Shown: in pieces, positions 9,247 to 17,102 of the stretch
Layout: every line of letters begins with the position of its first letter
How positions within the stretch are numbered: position 1 is the first letter of the stretch
Assembly: GCF_905220975.1 (NCBI RefSeq)
Contig: NZ_CAJNBK010000003.1
Coordinates: 186,001-250,000 of the forward strand
Source: Paraburkholderia haematera
Lineage (GTDB): Bacteria > Pseudomonadota > Gammaproteobacteria > Burkholderiales > Burkholderiaceae
Reading direction: 5' to 3'
Length of the DNA: 64,000 nucleotides
Made by a program: the position numbers and the translations under genes
Notes under the pieces: model-generated
The model's database searches: none
What the model was told of the DNA's origin: nothing
Seen by the model: the letters and a program-made list of their open reading frames with translations, nothing else

Positions 9247-10715
9247 GCGCACTCGTCATCATTGCGGCCATTACGCTGTTTGCGCTGTACCTGGGCATGC
9301 GCGCACGGCGCGGCCACGACATGAGTCTCGAACAATGGACCGTGGGCGGCCGCAGTTTCGGCACCGCGTTCGTGTTCCTGCTGATGGCGGGCGAGATCTA
9401 CACGACCTTCACCTTCCTCGGCGGCAGCGGCTTTGCTTACGGCAAGGGCGCACCGGTCTACTACATTCTTGCCTACGGCACGCTCGCGTACATCCTCTCG
9501 TACTGGATGCTTCCACCCATCTGGCGTTACGCGAAAAATCACCGCCTCGTCTCGCAGCCGCACTTCTTCGCGCGCAAGTACGACAGCCCGGCGCTCGGCA
9601 CGCTCGTCGCGCTGGTCGGCGTGGCCGCGCTGATCCCGTACCTCGTCCTGCAACTCAAGGGCCTTGGCATCATCGTGGCAACCGCCTCGTATGGCGTGAT
9701 TTCTTCGACTGCCGCCATCTGGATCGGCGCCGCGGTGGTGACGTCATACGTGATCGTCTCCGGCGTGCGCGGCGCGGCGTGGAATTCGGTGGTGAAGGAC
9801 ATGCTGATTCTGGCGATTGTGCTGTTTCTCGGCATCTACCTGCCGTTGCACTACTACGGCGGCTTGAGCAACATGTTCCACGCCATCGACGCCGCGCGCC
9901 CGGGCTTTCTGACCTTCCCGGCCAAAGGATCGAGCGTGACCTGGTTCCAGTCCACCGTGCTGCTGACCGCGCTGGGCTTCTTCATGTGGCCGCACACGTT
10001 CGGTTCGATTTTCACGGCGAAGGACGAGCGTATTTTCCGGCGTAACGCGGCGGTGCTGCCGCTGTATCAACTCATTTTGCTGTTCGTGTTCTTTGTGGGC
10101 TTTGCAGCGACGCTGAAGGTACCCGGCCTGAAGGGTGGCGACATCGACCTGTCGCTGTTCCGCCTGTCGTTGCAGACTTTCGACCCGTGGTTCGTCGGCG
10201 TGATCGGCGCGGCGGGGATTCTGACCGCACTGGTGCCGGGATCGATGATCCTGACGTCGGCGTCCACGCTGCTCGCCAACGACGTGTATCGCGGCATGGT
10301 GAACCGCAAAGCGTCGGATGCGACGGTGGCCAAGCTCGCGCGCTTCCTCGTGCCGGTGGTGGCACTCGTGGCGGTGGGTTTCACGCTGCACGGCGGCGAG
10401 ACGATCGTGGCATTGCTGCTAATGGGCTACAGCTTCGTGACCCAGCTTTTTCCGGCGGTGATCTGCAGTTTGCTGCCGCATAACCGGGCGACAAAGTACG
10501 GCGCGTTCTGCGGGATTCTTGCGGGCGTTGGGGTGGTGACCCTGACGACCACCCTGCATCTGACTGTTGCACAGTTGATGCCGTTTTTGCCTGACGCACT
10601 AAAGGACGTCAATATCGGCTTCCTCGCGTTGGCGGTGAACGTGATTGTTTTTGCTGTGGTGAGCGCCGTGACGCAACCTCGGCCGGTCGAGCAGACTCAC
10701 GCATCGGTGCATTAA
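9243..10715 (+). CDS. Sodium:solute symporter family transporter
   Basis: A 490-residue inner-membrane carrier with about 13 hydrophobic segments. Near the N-terminus is the family pattern WTVGGRSFG followed by FLLMAGEIYTTFTFLGG. The core has LGFFMWPHTFGSIFTAKD and GILTALVPGSMILTSASTLLANDVYR. The DUF3311 partner is typical of the SSS branch that includes monocarboxylate or pantothenate-like carriers. The substrate cannot be told from the sequence. A terminator follows at 10761. Confidence 0.92.
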   Translation: MSALVIIAAITLFALYLGMRARRGHDMSLEQWTVGGRSFGTAFVFLLMAGEIYTTFTFLGGSGFAYGKGAPVYYILAYGTLAYILSYWMLPPIWRYAKNHRLVSQPHFFARKYDSPALGTLVALVGVAALIPYLVLQLKGLGIIVATASYGVISSTAAIWIGAAVVTSYVIVSGVRGAAWNSVVKDMLILAIVLFLGIYLPLHYYGGLSNMFHAIDAARPGFLTFPAKGSSVTWFQSTVLLTALGFFMWPHTFGSIFTAKDERIFRRNAAVLPLYQLILLFVFFVGFAATLKVPGLKGGDIDLSLFRLSLQTFDPWFVGVIGAAGILTALVPGSMILTSASTLLANDVYRGMVNRKASDATVAKLARFLVPVVALVAVGFTLHGGETIVALLLMGYSFVTQLFPAVICSLLPHNRATKYGAFCGILAGVGVVTLTTTLHLTVAQLMPFLPDALKDVNIGFLALAVNVIVFAVVSAVTQPRPVEQTHASVH

Positions 10716-10760
10716 GGTTTTTCGACTCTGACTGAATAGCGGTTGAAAGCAGAGGTTGAA

Positions 10761-10793
10761 GGGGCTGGTCGCCTTGAGCGCCAGCCCTTTTTT
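10761..10793 (+). terminator. Rho-independent terminator after the symporter
   Basis: GGGCTGG and CCAGCCC form a GC-rich stem with an inner CGC/GCG pairing, followed at once by six T residues. It lies 45 bases after the symporter stop and closes the DUF3311/symporter operon. Confidence 0.88.
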
Positions 10794-10887
10794 CATGCGT
10801 CTCTCGGACACGTGGCTTTCATGGATCGCGTTAGACTACGCCCGGAATTGAAGCCGATCGAATCGAGCAAGCATGCGGAGCGAATCA

Positions 10888-11535
10888 ATGGATTACCTTC
10901 TTTACTACTCGCCGGGCGCGGCAAGCATGGCCGTTCACTGGATGCTGCTAGAAACGGGCATCCCGTTCAACGCCCGACTCGTCGACATTGACGCCGGCAA
11001 TCAGCGGAACCCTGACTATCTGCGGCTCAATCCCTCGGGCCGCGTTCCCACGCTGGTGGTCGACGGTGCACCGCGTCACGAGTCGGCCGCGTTGCTCATG
11101 CTGCTGGCCGAGCGGCATCCTGAAACCGCCCTCGCGCCTGCGCCGGGAACCGCCGATCGCGCGGCGTGGCTGGAGCTGATGGTCTATCTGGCCAACACGC
11201 TGCTGCCCGCCATGCGCGACTGGTTTTACGCGGACGTCGACGGCGATCCTGCCGGCGCCGAAGCGGTCCAGGCGCTTGCGCGGCGGCGCATTGAAGAAGC
11301 CTGCGACCGGCTCGACGCCGATCTCGCCGACGGACGCGACTATCTGGTTGGCGGCAGGCTCAGCACCGCCGACTTCCTTGCGGTCATGCTGATGCGCTGG
11401 ACACGCAATATGCCGCGGCCGGCGCTCGGCTGGCCGCATCTGGCGCGCTATATCCGCGGGCTGCGCGCGCTGCCCTCGTTCGTCGAATTGAATGCGCGCG
11501 AGCGACTCACCGAATGGCGCAACGAGGACGATTGA
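10888..11535 (+). CDS. Glutathione S-transferase family protein
   Basis: A 215-residue protein with an N-terminal thioredoxin-like half. It has YYSPGAASMAVHW with the likely active Ser/Tyr region, the cis-Pro motif GRVPTLV, and HESAALLMLLAE for glutathione contact. A helical C-terminal half includes LSTADFLAVMLMRW with the conserved Asp. The pattern fits cytosolic beta/theta-like GSTs. The ATG at 10888 has GGAG eight bases upstream and was preferred to the in-frame ATG at 10873. Confidence 0.9.
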   Translation: MDYLLYYSPGAASMAVHWMLLETGIPFNARLVDIDAGNQRNPDYLRLNPSGRVPTLVVDGAPRHESAALLMLLAERHPETALAPAPGTADRAAWLELMVYLANTLLPAMRDWFYADVDGDPAGAEAVQALARRRIEEACDRLDADLADGRDYLVGGRLSTADFLAVMLMRWTRNMPRPALGWPHLARYIRGLRALPSFVELNARERLTEWRNEDD

Positions 11536-11604
11536 TGCGCGCCTGGCGCATTGCCGGCCGGCTGCGATGGGCGGGACCGACAGGTCGTTGCAAGCGCTAG
11601 CTGG

Positions 11605-12444
11605 CTAGTTCGTTCGCGTGCCGACGATCACAATGCCGCGTGACAGTCCGCTCACGCTATCGGCCGCGAGCGCACCCGCGTACAGTTGCGTGACCGGCAC
11701 CCAGACCGCCGGATACTTGTAGCGCGCAACATCGAGAAGCAGCGCACTATCGCTTGCTGCGTCGTATGCGGCGAGCGGCGACCAATGGCCGCCACCCGTT
11801 TCGCCGATTTCCATGCGCCTGAAGTTCAATAACGCAAAGCGGTTGCTTTGGCCCGTCGTGTCGCGAATCAGATCGCGAAACTGATCGAGCGTCAGATCGC
11901 CCGCATGGAATGCCCTCACCTCGACAGGAAAGACGCTGAGGGCCGCGCTGAGCTGGTCGAGCGTCATCCCCTCCTTCGATACCCCCGCGGCGGTGGCCAC
12001 CTGCGGATTGACGCTGCGAAAGAAATCTTCTTGCGAGAAGTATGGAAAATCCGGGTACAGCGTCGATTCGGGGCGACGGATGCCGAGCGCATTGAGCACC
12101 ATCACCGAGGTCGCCACCGAACAGTAAGCCTCGTTTCGCTGCGTTTCGAAGTACTCCGAGAGCGGCCAGTACGACTGGTTATCGGCAGTGGTCATCAACC
12201 GTTTCTGGCCTGCCGGTTGCGTCAACGCAAGGAGGTTCGGAGGTACGGGCAGCGGCCCGTCGGCTGGGCGCGCCGTGCCCGATGCAGCGGCTTGGTACGG
12301 GGCTTGATGCGGGGTTTGATCCGCAGCCTGATTGGCAGCCGGTGGCAGCGGCGCACAGGCCGCCAGTGTCGCCGCGAGGACGGCAACGATCCACTCGGGC
12401 CGGCTTGCGCGCTTCATGGCGCGCATCAACGAATATCTGGTCAT
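11605..12444 (-). CDS. Phytochelatin-synthase-like cysteine peptidase, lipoprotein
   Basis: A 279-residue protein with a lipoprotein signal (LAATLAAC, modified Cys near residue 30), so it should act in the periplasm. A Pro/Gln/Ala-rich linker follows. The catalytic domain has the phytochelatin synthase pattern: NEAYCSVATSVMVLNAL with the nucleophile Cys near residue 107, GGHWSPLAAYD with the His near 218, and LLDVARYKYPAVWV with the Asp near 236. Bacterial single-domain relatives usually cleave glutathione to gamma-Glu-Cys and Gly and make little or no phytochelatin. The C-terminal metal-sensing half of plant enzymes is absent. The exact start among three nearby Met codons is uncertain. Confidence 0.87.
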   Translation of the reverse strand: MTRYSLMRAMKRASRPEWIVAVLAATLAACAPLPPAANQAADQTPHQAPYQAAASGTARPADGPLPVPPNLLALTQPAGQKRLMTTADNQSYWPLSEYFETQRNEAYCSVATSVMVLNALGIRRPESTLYPDFPYFSQEDFFRSVNPQVATAAGVSKEGMTLDQLSAALSVFPVEVRAFHAGDLTLDQFRDLIRDTTGQSNRFALLNFRRMEIGETGGGHWSPLAAYDAASDSALLLDVARYKYPAVWVPVTQLYAGALAADSVSGLSRGIVIVGTRTN

Positions 12445-12585
12445 TAACCCTTCCGTTGCGGATGAAGTCCGAACGATTTCAGCCGTGCCGACGCATTTCA
12501 GCCCATATCGGCAAGCCCTGATTTTTTAACACGAAATAAACCGGCGCGTGAGATTGAGCGCGAGGTGCGCGGTTATTCACCCGCT

Positions 12586-12594
12586 TGCTATACT
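12586..12594 (+). promoter_or_regulatory. Extended -10 promoter of the DUF1289 gene
   Basis: TGCTATACT matches an extended sigma-70 -10 element, about 80 bases before the ATG at 12676. No clear -35 is seen, as is allowed for extended -10 promoters. Confidence 0.45.
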
Positions 12595-12675
12595 CCCGCG
12601 GGCATATTCTGGACAGCGCGATTGAACAACTTATCGACGTCGCTCACAGCAAATTCATGGGGACCGGATTCAAAA

Positions 12676-12978
12676 ATGAGTGACTTAACAAGCGCTGCGC
12701 GTGGCGCAGCATGCGACCTTGTCTCTGCGGGCGCATTCGATAAAGAACCGGATCAATCCAGCGCAACCGATGCGCCAGCACCGGTTGCGACGGTTCCGTC
12801 GCCTTGCGTCGATATCTGCAAAATCGATGGAGATACAGGCTTGTGCATCGGCTGTCTGCGCACACGCGACGAAATTCGCGGATGGAAAAACATGACCGAC
12901 GACCTGCGCGTTCAGATGATCGATGAGCTATCGCTGCGCAAAGCGAAGCTCGAAACCGAGAAAGCGCAGACGCCGTAA
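12676..12978 (+). CDS. DUF1289 cysteine-motif protein
   Basis: A 100-residue protein. After a variable 40-residue N-terminal part comes the DUF1289 core SPCVDICKID...CIGCLRTRDEI.GWKNM, with Cys pairs Cx3C and Cx2C that probably bind one metal ion. The family is common next to unrelated genes and has no proven function. The open frame extends upstream to 12565, but the promoter-like TGCTATACT lies inside that extension, so the ATG at 12676 was chosen. Confidence 0.88.
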   Translation: MSDLTSAARGAACDLVSAGAFDKEPDQSSATDAPAPVATVPSPCVDICKIDGDTGLCIGCLRTRDEIRGWKNMTDDLRVQMIDELSLRKAKLETEKAQTP

Positions 12979-13001
12979 AGGCGCATTGTCAGACGCATGG
13001 A

Positions 13002-14147
13002 TCAGTTAGCCTCGTCAGCGAACGCGTAGCTGTTCTTCCCACTGCGTTTCACCCGGTACATCGCCTCGTCGGCCGCGGCCACGAGGCGACGGTAATCGTC
13101 GACAGGTTCAGGAAAACTCGCAATGCCAATGCTGGCGCGAACCCGTCCGACTCCGATTTCCTTGTCCGTTCGAACCACGCAGGCGATGAGCCGCCTCGCG
13201 ATTTCGCCCAGTTCCGCATTCGTTGAAAATTCACGGACCAGAATGGCGAATTCGTCGCCGCCGATCCGGGCGACGACATCGGCCTTACGCACCGACTCCC
13301 GAAAACGTTTCGACACCGCAATCAGAAATTCATCGCCGACGCGGTGGCCGAGCGAGTCATTGACCTGCTTGAATCCGTCCAGATCGATATACAGCACGGC
13401 AATTTTGCCATGCGCCGCGCGCGCGGACGGGTTCGTCGCCGCCGTTTCAAGTGTGGCAAACAGCGTGCGCCGATTCGGCAAACCGGTCATCGCGTCGTGC
13501 AGCGCCGCCCATTCGAATCTGTGCGACTGACCTGCCAGCAGGCGATTCCGTTTGGCATACATCCCCAGCGCGGTGATCAGCATGCAGAACAGCAACGCCG
13601 CCGAGGCGATCAGTGTGCGCGCAACGTGGGCAATCCGCTCATGCACGTCGGCGCTGTCGGCGTCGCGCTGCGCGCGCCACCAGGCCGACACCGTACTGAG
13701 CACCGCATCCGTCTCGCGTAGATCGGCGCCGGGCGTGAGCGCAGATGACGGCAGGCGCGGCGCCGCCGCGGGACTCGCATTCACGAGCGCCGCGAGTGTC
13801 GCGAGGTGTTGGGCGAGTTCGTTTCGCGCAAGCCGATACCCGGCGGCGCGGGCTTGCGTGGCGTCGGGCAGTTGCTGCCAGATGCCGACCTGACTCCGTG
13901 CGCTATCCGCCCGTTCGACCGCGTCGAGAACGAGCCCCGCATATTCCTGCTTCAACTGATCGGAAAGGATTGTCCGGATCTGCAGCGCAAGATACAGAAG
14001 GCCGATCAGCAGGCAAACCAGCGCAGCGGCGGCGATCGCAGCCGGGCCCAGTCTGAAGCGGCTTGCGAAAGCGCGCCCACGAGCGGTGCGTGGGGTACGA
14101 ATCCGCTCAGGGATGGGAATAGTTGTCTTGCTGGCTTCCGGTGCCAT
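13002..14147 (-). CDS. Membrane-anchored diguanylate cyclase
   Basis: A 381-residue protein. A first transmembrane helix lies near residues 33-55, then a periplasmic stretch of about 120 residues with no recognised fold, a second helix near 175-195, and a C-terminal GGDEF domain. The active-site loop is an intact GGDEF (about residue 296). RKAD, in the right position upstream, is an RxxD inhibitory site. It should therefore make c-di-GMP with product feedback, sensing something at the envelope. Its first 41 bases overlap the end of the upstream gene, suggesting co-transcription. No EAL domain is attached. Confidence 0.93.
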   Translation of the reverse strand: MAPEASKTTIPIPERIRTPRTARGRAFASRFRLGPAAIAAAALVCLLIGLLYLALQIRTILSDQLKQEYAGLVLDAVERADSARSQVGIWQQLPDATQARAAGYRLARNELAQHLATLAALVNASPAAAPRLPSSALTPGADLRETDAVLSTVSAWWRAQRDADSADVHERIAHVARTLIASAALLFCMLITALGMYAKRNRLLAGQSHRFEWAALHDAMTGLPNRRTLFATLETAATNPSARAAHGKIAVLYIDLDGFKQVNDSLGHRVGDEFLIAVSKRFRESVRKADVVARIGGDEFAILVREFSTNAELGEIARRLIACVVRTDKEIGVGRVRASIGIASFPEPVDDYRRLVAAADEAMYRVKRSGKNSYAFADEAN

Positions 14148-14850
14148 GCTGACGATAGCTCACGCGACGAAAGAACGAACCGATGCGGGCGAACAGACTG
14201 CCCTTGTGCCTTGAATTTGCCGTCGAAGAAGACCGACGATCCTGCTGCGCGAGACGCGCGTCTTTGCCGGGCCGGCCGGACGCCAATTGCTGCACCGCAG
14301 GATTGGATGGCGGCGCCGCGAGTTGAGCGGCAGGCACAGACGACGCGGCCACTGCGGGTGTTGCGTCGGCCACGCTTGTCTGGCGCGACGCAAGCCCCGG
14401 GACTCGCGTAACCGGGCCAGTCCAGGAGGCGTCTTTCCCGCCCTCTTCTCCATCCGATGGTGTCGCGGTCGCCGCCGTTGCCGTTGCTGTTGCCGCTGCC
14501 GATCGCTGCGCTGCCGCGGCAATGGCCGGCCCAGGCGGTGCACTCGATTTCGCCACCGCCTGTCCTACCGACGCTGACGCAGCCGTGCCAAGCGCCTGCC
14601 GCGCGCCCGCCATGGCCTCGGCATACGCTTGCTGGTCGTGATTGAACCAGACGCCGTAGGCGACCGTCCCCACCACGCCAAAAGCCAGCGCGCTTGCCGC
14701 CGCGACGAACAGCGCAAGACGGCCAAATCGCACGGGCGGCGCCGTAGCCAACGGCTCAGCGCCAGCCTCGAACGACGGTTCAACGCCAGCATCGAATTCG
14801 GTATCTGGACGCTCTTCAGCAGACCTTGGCAAGTCGGGATCGTTGAACAT
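14107..14850 (-). CDS. Hypothetical single-pass membrane protein upstream of the diguanylate cyclase
   Basis: A 247-residue protein. About 40 cytoplasmic acidic residues are followed by one transmembrane helix (LALFVAAASALAFGVVGTVA). A long low-complexity Ala/Pro/Ser/Thr region comes next, and then a basic C-terminal end (FARIGSFFRRVSYRQH). No known domain is visible. The start at 14850 (MFNDPDLPR) has GGAG nine bases upstream; a start at 14883 is possible but less well supported. It overlaps the cyclase gene by 41 bases, so the two are likely expressed together and the product might be an envelope partner of the cyclase. Confidence 0.7.
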   Translation of the reverse strand: MFNDPDLPRSAEERPDTEFDAGVEPSFEAGAEPLATAPPVRFGRLALFVAAASALAFGVVGTVAYGVWFNHDQQAYAEAMAGARQALGTAASASVGQAVAKSSAPPGPAIAAAAQRSAAATATATAATATPSDGEEGGKDASWTGPVTRVPGLASRQTSVADATPAVAASSVPAAQLAAPPSNPAVQQLASGRPGKDARLAQQDRRSSSTANSRHKGSLFARIGSFFRRVSYRQHGTGSQQDNYSHP

Positions 14851-15200
14851 CGCAATACTCTCCGGAATCCTTACATCTGACATGTCGGCAGATTTTATGC
14901 ATACGATTCAGCGGGTCGATCTGGAGTCCCTGGAAGAATTTATCCCGCTCGCCGGGAAACGGCAATACCGCAATGCTGCGCTTTAAACGCCCGCTTTGCG
15001 AGTCCGCCGCGCATCGGTCAAGCAGGTAAAAGATTCAACGTGGCGTATATTCGCCGGGCGTGCCGCGCGCGCTGGCAAGCCACTTCCGCGATCAGTCGGG
15101 ACGACGGCGATGCCATCCTGCACCGCGGTTCTTTGCTATGCAAAAAACACACCAATATGGAAGGCGCCTCTCAGCCATTGATTGAAACGCCGTGCATGCC
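14851..15200. other. Gene-poor stretch between the diguanylate cyclase operon and the cupredoxin
   Basis: About 350 bases. It should hold the promoter of the minus-strand membrane-protein/cyclase operon. A 29-codon open frame on the plus strand (14897-14986) starts with ATG but has no ribosome site or recognisable product. Nothing else stands out. Confidence 0.4.
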
Positions 15201-15223
15201 AGTAGGGCGCAAGGCGCCCTACT
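15201..15223 (-). terminator. Perfect hairpin after the cupredoxin gene
   Basis: AGTAGGGCGC and GCGCCCTACT form a perfect 10-base-pair stem with a 3-base loop, 13 bases beyond the cupredoxin stop on the minus strand. No T-run follows, so it may be a weak terminator or an mRNA 3'-end stabiliser. Confidence 0.5.
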
Positions 15224-15236
15224 CCGGATCCGGCAC

Positions 15237-15581
15237 CTATTGCACGGTGATCGTTTCCTTCATGTTCGGATGAATGCCGCAAAAAATCTTGTACACACCC
15301 GGCTTGTCGAACTTGAACTGGAACGTGTCGTTCTGATCGAGCGCCGCGGAGCGAAACATGCCCGCGTCGTTCACGACTGTGTGCGGCTCGCCGTCGAGAT
15401 TTTTCCATGTCACCGTCGAGCCGGCTTTAACGGTGAGCGCCATCGGCGAAAACATGAAATTCTTGATGACCACCGCGTTGGGTGTCTCCGCTCGTGCAAC
15501 GGAAAGCCCGGCTGATGCCGCAATGAGCGCCGAACTTCCGAGCAGTACGAAAAACGCGCGGCAAATAGCATTATTTTGCAT
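15237..15581 (-). CDS. Periplasmic cupredoxin (plastocyanin/amicyanin-like)
   Basis: A 114-residue exported protein with a signal peptide of about 31 residues ending ARA. The mature part is one small beta-barrel with a complete type 1 copper site: His67 in GEPHTVV, Cys101, His104 and Met107 in FCGIHPNM. It should carry single electrons in the periplasm. The ATG at 15581 has AGGAG eight bases upstream. It lies 32 bases after the metallophosphatase gene on the same strand and is probably in its operon, under the promoter-like motif at 16646-16671. The redox partner is unknown. A candidate is the cytochrome-b-like protein encoded divergently at 17103. Confidence 0.92.
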   Translation of the reverse strand: MQNNAICRAFFVLLGSSALIAASAGLSVARAETPNAVVIKNFMFSPMALTVKAGSTVTWKNLDGEPHTVVNDAGMFRSAALDQNDTFQFKFDKPGVYKIFCGIHPNMKETITVQ

Positions 15582-15613
15582 TGCTGATCTCCTGCGAAAA
15601 AAGAATCCCGAAA

Positions 15614-16570
15614 TCAAACGAGTGTCGTGTCGGCAAGCGTCGCCTTGAGCGGGTGCTGCTTGATCCTGATGCTGGTCACGCCGAGCATCTTTGGAAGCTG
15701 ATCGCTCGCTACCGTGAGTGGCCCGGGGCCGGGACCATTGCCCGCGGTCGGCTGCGGATAGGCTGTCGAGCGGGCGGTATGGAACGTGATATTGCCTTCG
15801 ACCTTCGACACGATCTGGTGAATATGGCCGTTCAGCACCGTCACCGAGCCAAAGCGCTTCAGATAACTCATGGCCTGGCCGGCATCGCCCGTGCCCCAGC
15901 CCCACGGCTCGTAGATCGTCCACATCGGCATGTGGGCAAAGACGACAATCGGTGTGCTCGACGAGCGGCCCTTCAGGTCGTTTTCGAGCCAGGCCAGTTG
16001 ATCGTCGCCGAGACCACCCAATCCGTTCGGCTTGAAATGCATGACGTTGACGAGCGCGACGAAGTGCACGCCGTTGTGGTCGAAGCTGTAATAGCCTTTG
16101 TTGTCCGAAGCCTTGCCGAAGCGGCTGAAGTATTCGGTTCCAGGGCCGTCCGTCACGTCGTGTTCGCCCGGCACGGTGTGGAGTTCCGTGATATTCAGAC
16201 CCGACATCAACTGCTGCGCGAGATCGAACTCCGCCGGCTTGGAAAGATGCGTGATGTCGCCCGTGTGGATGGTCAGCGCAGGCTTGACCGGCATAGCATT
16301 GACGTAGTCGATCGTCTGCTTGAGCGTGCCCGCCACGTCCGGGTTGGCTTCTTTATTGAAGCCGATATGCGAATCGCTGATCTGCAGGAAAAGCGGCACA
16401 CCCATGGACGCCGAGGATGATTTCGCGTCGGCCGCGAGGGCCAGCTCCACGGGCGTGAGAATGCCGCCTGCAAGAACGAAGACCGTGCCGACGCCACCGA
16501 AAGCGAGACACTTCAGCGCGCCGCGGCGTGATGGGCTAAATGCGGGATCGGATGAATGATGTGACGACAT
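15614..16570 (-). CDS. Tat-exported calcineurin-like metallophosphatase
   Basis: A 318-residue protein with a twin-arginine signal (SRRGALK at residues 14-20, followed by a hydrophobic stretch), so it is exported folded. Metallophosphatase motifs are in order: DSH (66-68), GD (104-105), GEHD (135-138), VFAHMP and NGHIH. The third motif normally reads GNHD, and the Asn that bridges both metals is Glu here. Substrates in this family include phosphodiesters, cyclic nucleotides and phospholipids, and none can be assigned. The ATG at 16570 has GAGG six bases upstream. The cupredoxin gene follows in the same operon. Confidence 0.9.
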   Translation of the reverse strand: MSSHHSSDPAFSPSRRGALKCLAFGGVGTVFVLAGGILTPVELALAADAKSSSASMGVPLFLQISDSHIGFNKEANPDVAGTLKQTIDYVNAMPVKPALTIHTGDITHLSKPAEFDLAQQLMSGLNITELHTVPGEHDVTDGPGTEYFSRFGKASDNKGYYSFDHNGVHFVALVNVMHFKPNGLGGLGDDQLAWLENDLKGRSSSTPIVVFAHMPMWTIYEPWGWGTGDAGQAMSYLKRFGSVTVLNGHIHQIVSKVEGNITFHTARSTAYPQPTAGNGPGPGPLTVASDQLPKMLGVTSIRIKQHPLKATLADTTLV

Positions 16571-16645
16571 GTTGACCTCACGATAAGGATTCGCAGGCAA
16601 TCCGCGGGATCATCCGGCGGGCCACACGACTCGGTTCACCAGCAA

Positions 16646-16671
16646 GACTGACGCACTGCCGGTTTTATTCC
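16646..16671 (-). promoter_or_regulatory. ECF-sigma-type promoter motif, metallophosphatase/cupredoxin arm
   Basis: On the minus strand GGGAATA is followed, 15 bases on, by CAGTCTTGC (GGAAT-N17-AGTC). The same two blocks with the same spacing occur divergently at 16743-16768. The motif ends about 75 bases before the metallophosphatase ATG. The GGAA-type -35 and GTC-type -10 are typical of extracytoplasmic-function sigma factors, not sigma-70. Confidence 0.6.
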
Positions 16672-16742
16672 CGGAAGAGAAAATTTGTGCCGACCGGTGA
16701 ATCCGGCAGCCTGGACTGACCTGTCTCGTGCAGGAACAAACG

Positions 16743-16768
16743 GGAATAGCCGTGCCGCGGCGGCAGTC
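16743..16768 (+). promoter_or_regulatory. ECF-sigma-type promoter motif, small-protein/membrane-protein arm
   Basis: GGGAATA, a 15-base spacer and CAGTCTTGC read on the plus strand 35 bases before the ATG at 16803. It copies the minus-strand motif at 16646-16671 in both blocks and spacing, while the spacer sequence differs. This is what two promoters for one alternative sigma factor would look like. Confidence 0.6.
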
Positions 16769-16802
16769 TTGCAGATGAGCGAACCTGAAAGGAGTAGCCA
16801 AC

Positions 16803-16994
16803 ATGGACATCATCGACATGGCCCGTGCCTCGGGCATGGCGGTTATCCTCGACGGCCGGATTGGCCGCGAGGAATACCAGAGCGTGTGCGGCTCGCTATC
16901 CGCGCTACAGCGATTTGCCGAAGCGGTGCGCCAGGGGACGGTGCAAAAGCACGGACGTCAGAAGCGCGCCGCCACACCCGCTCGCCGAGCGTGA
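16803..16994 (+). CDS. Small hypothetical protein
   Basis: A 63-residue soluble protein, MDIIDMARASG at the start and a basic end (KHGRQKRAATPARRA). No known family is recognised. It is judged real because a strong AAAGGAG site stands eight bases before the ATG and a promoter-like motif stands 35 bases upstream. The membrane protein gene follows 108 bases later. Confidence 0.65.
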   Translation: MDIIDMARASGMAVILDGRIGREEYQSVCGSLSALQRFAEAVRQGTVQKHGRQKRAATPARRA

Positions 16995-17102
16995 GGAGCA
17001 CGACGGTTGTGAAACCAGGCCGGCGCGGCGGCACGCACGATGCCGCTCGACCGCGGTCTCCGAGGCTACTTTTCGGCGTATACGAATTGAAAGGAGGGTA
17101 AT

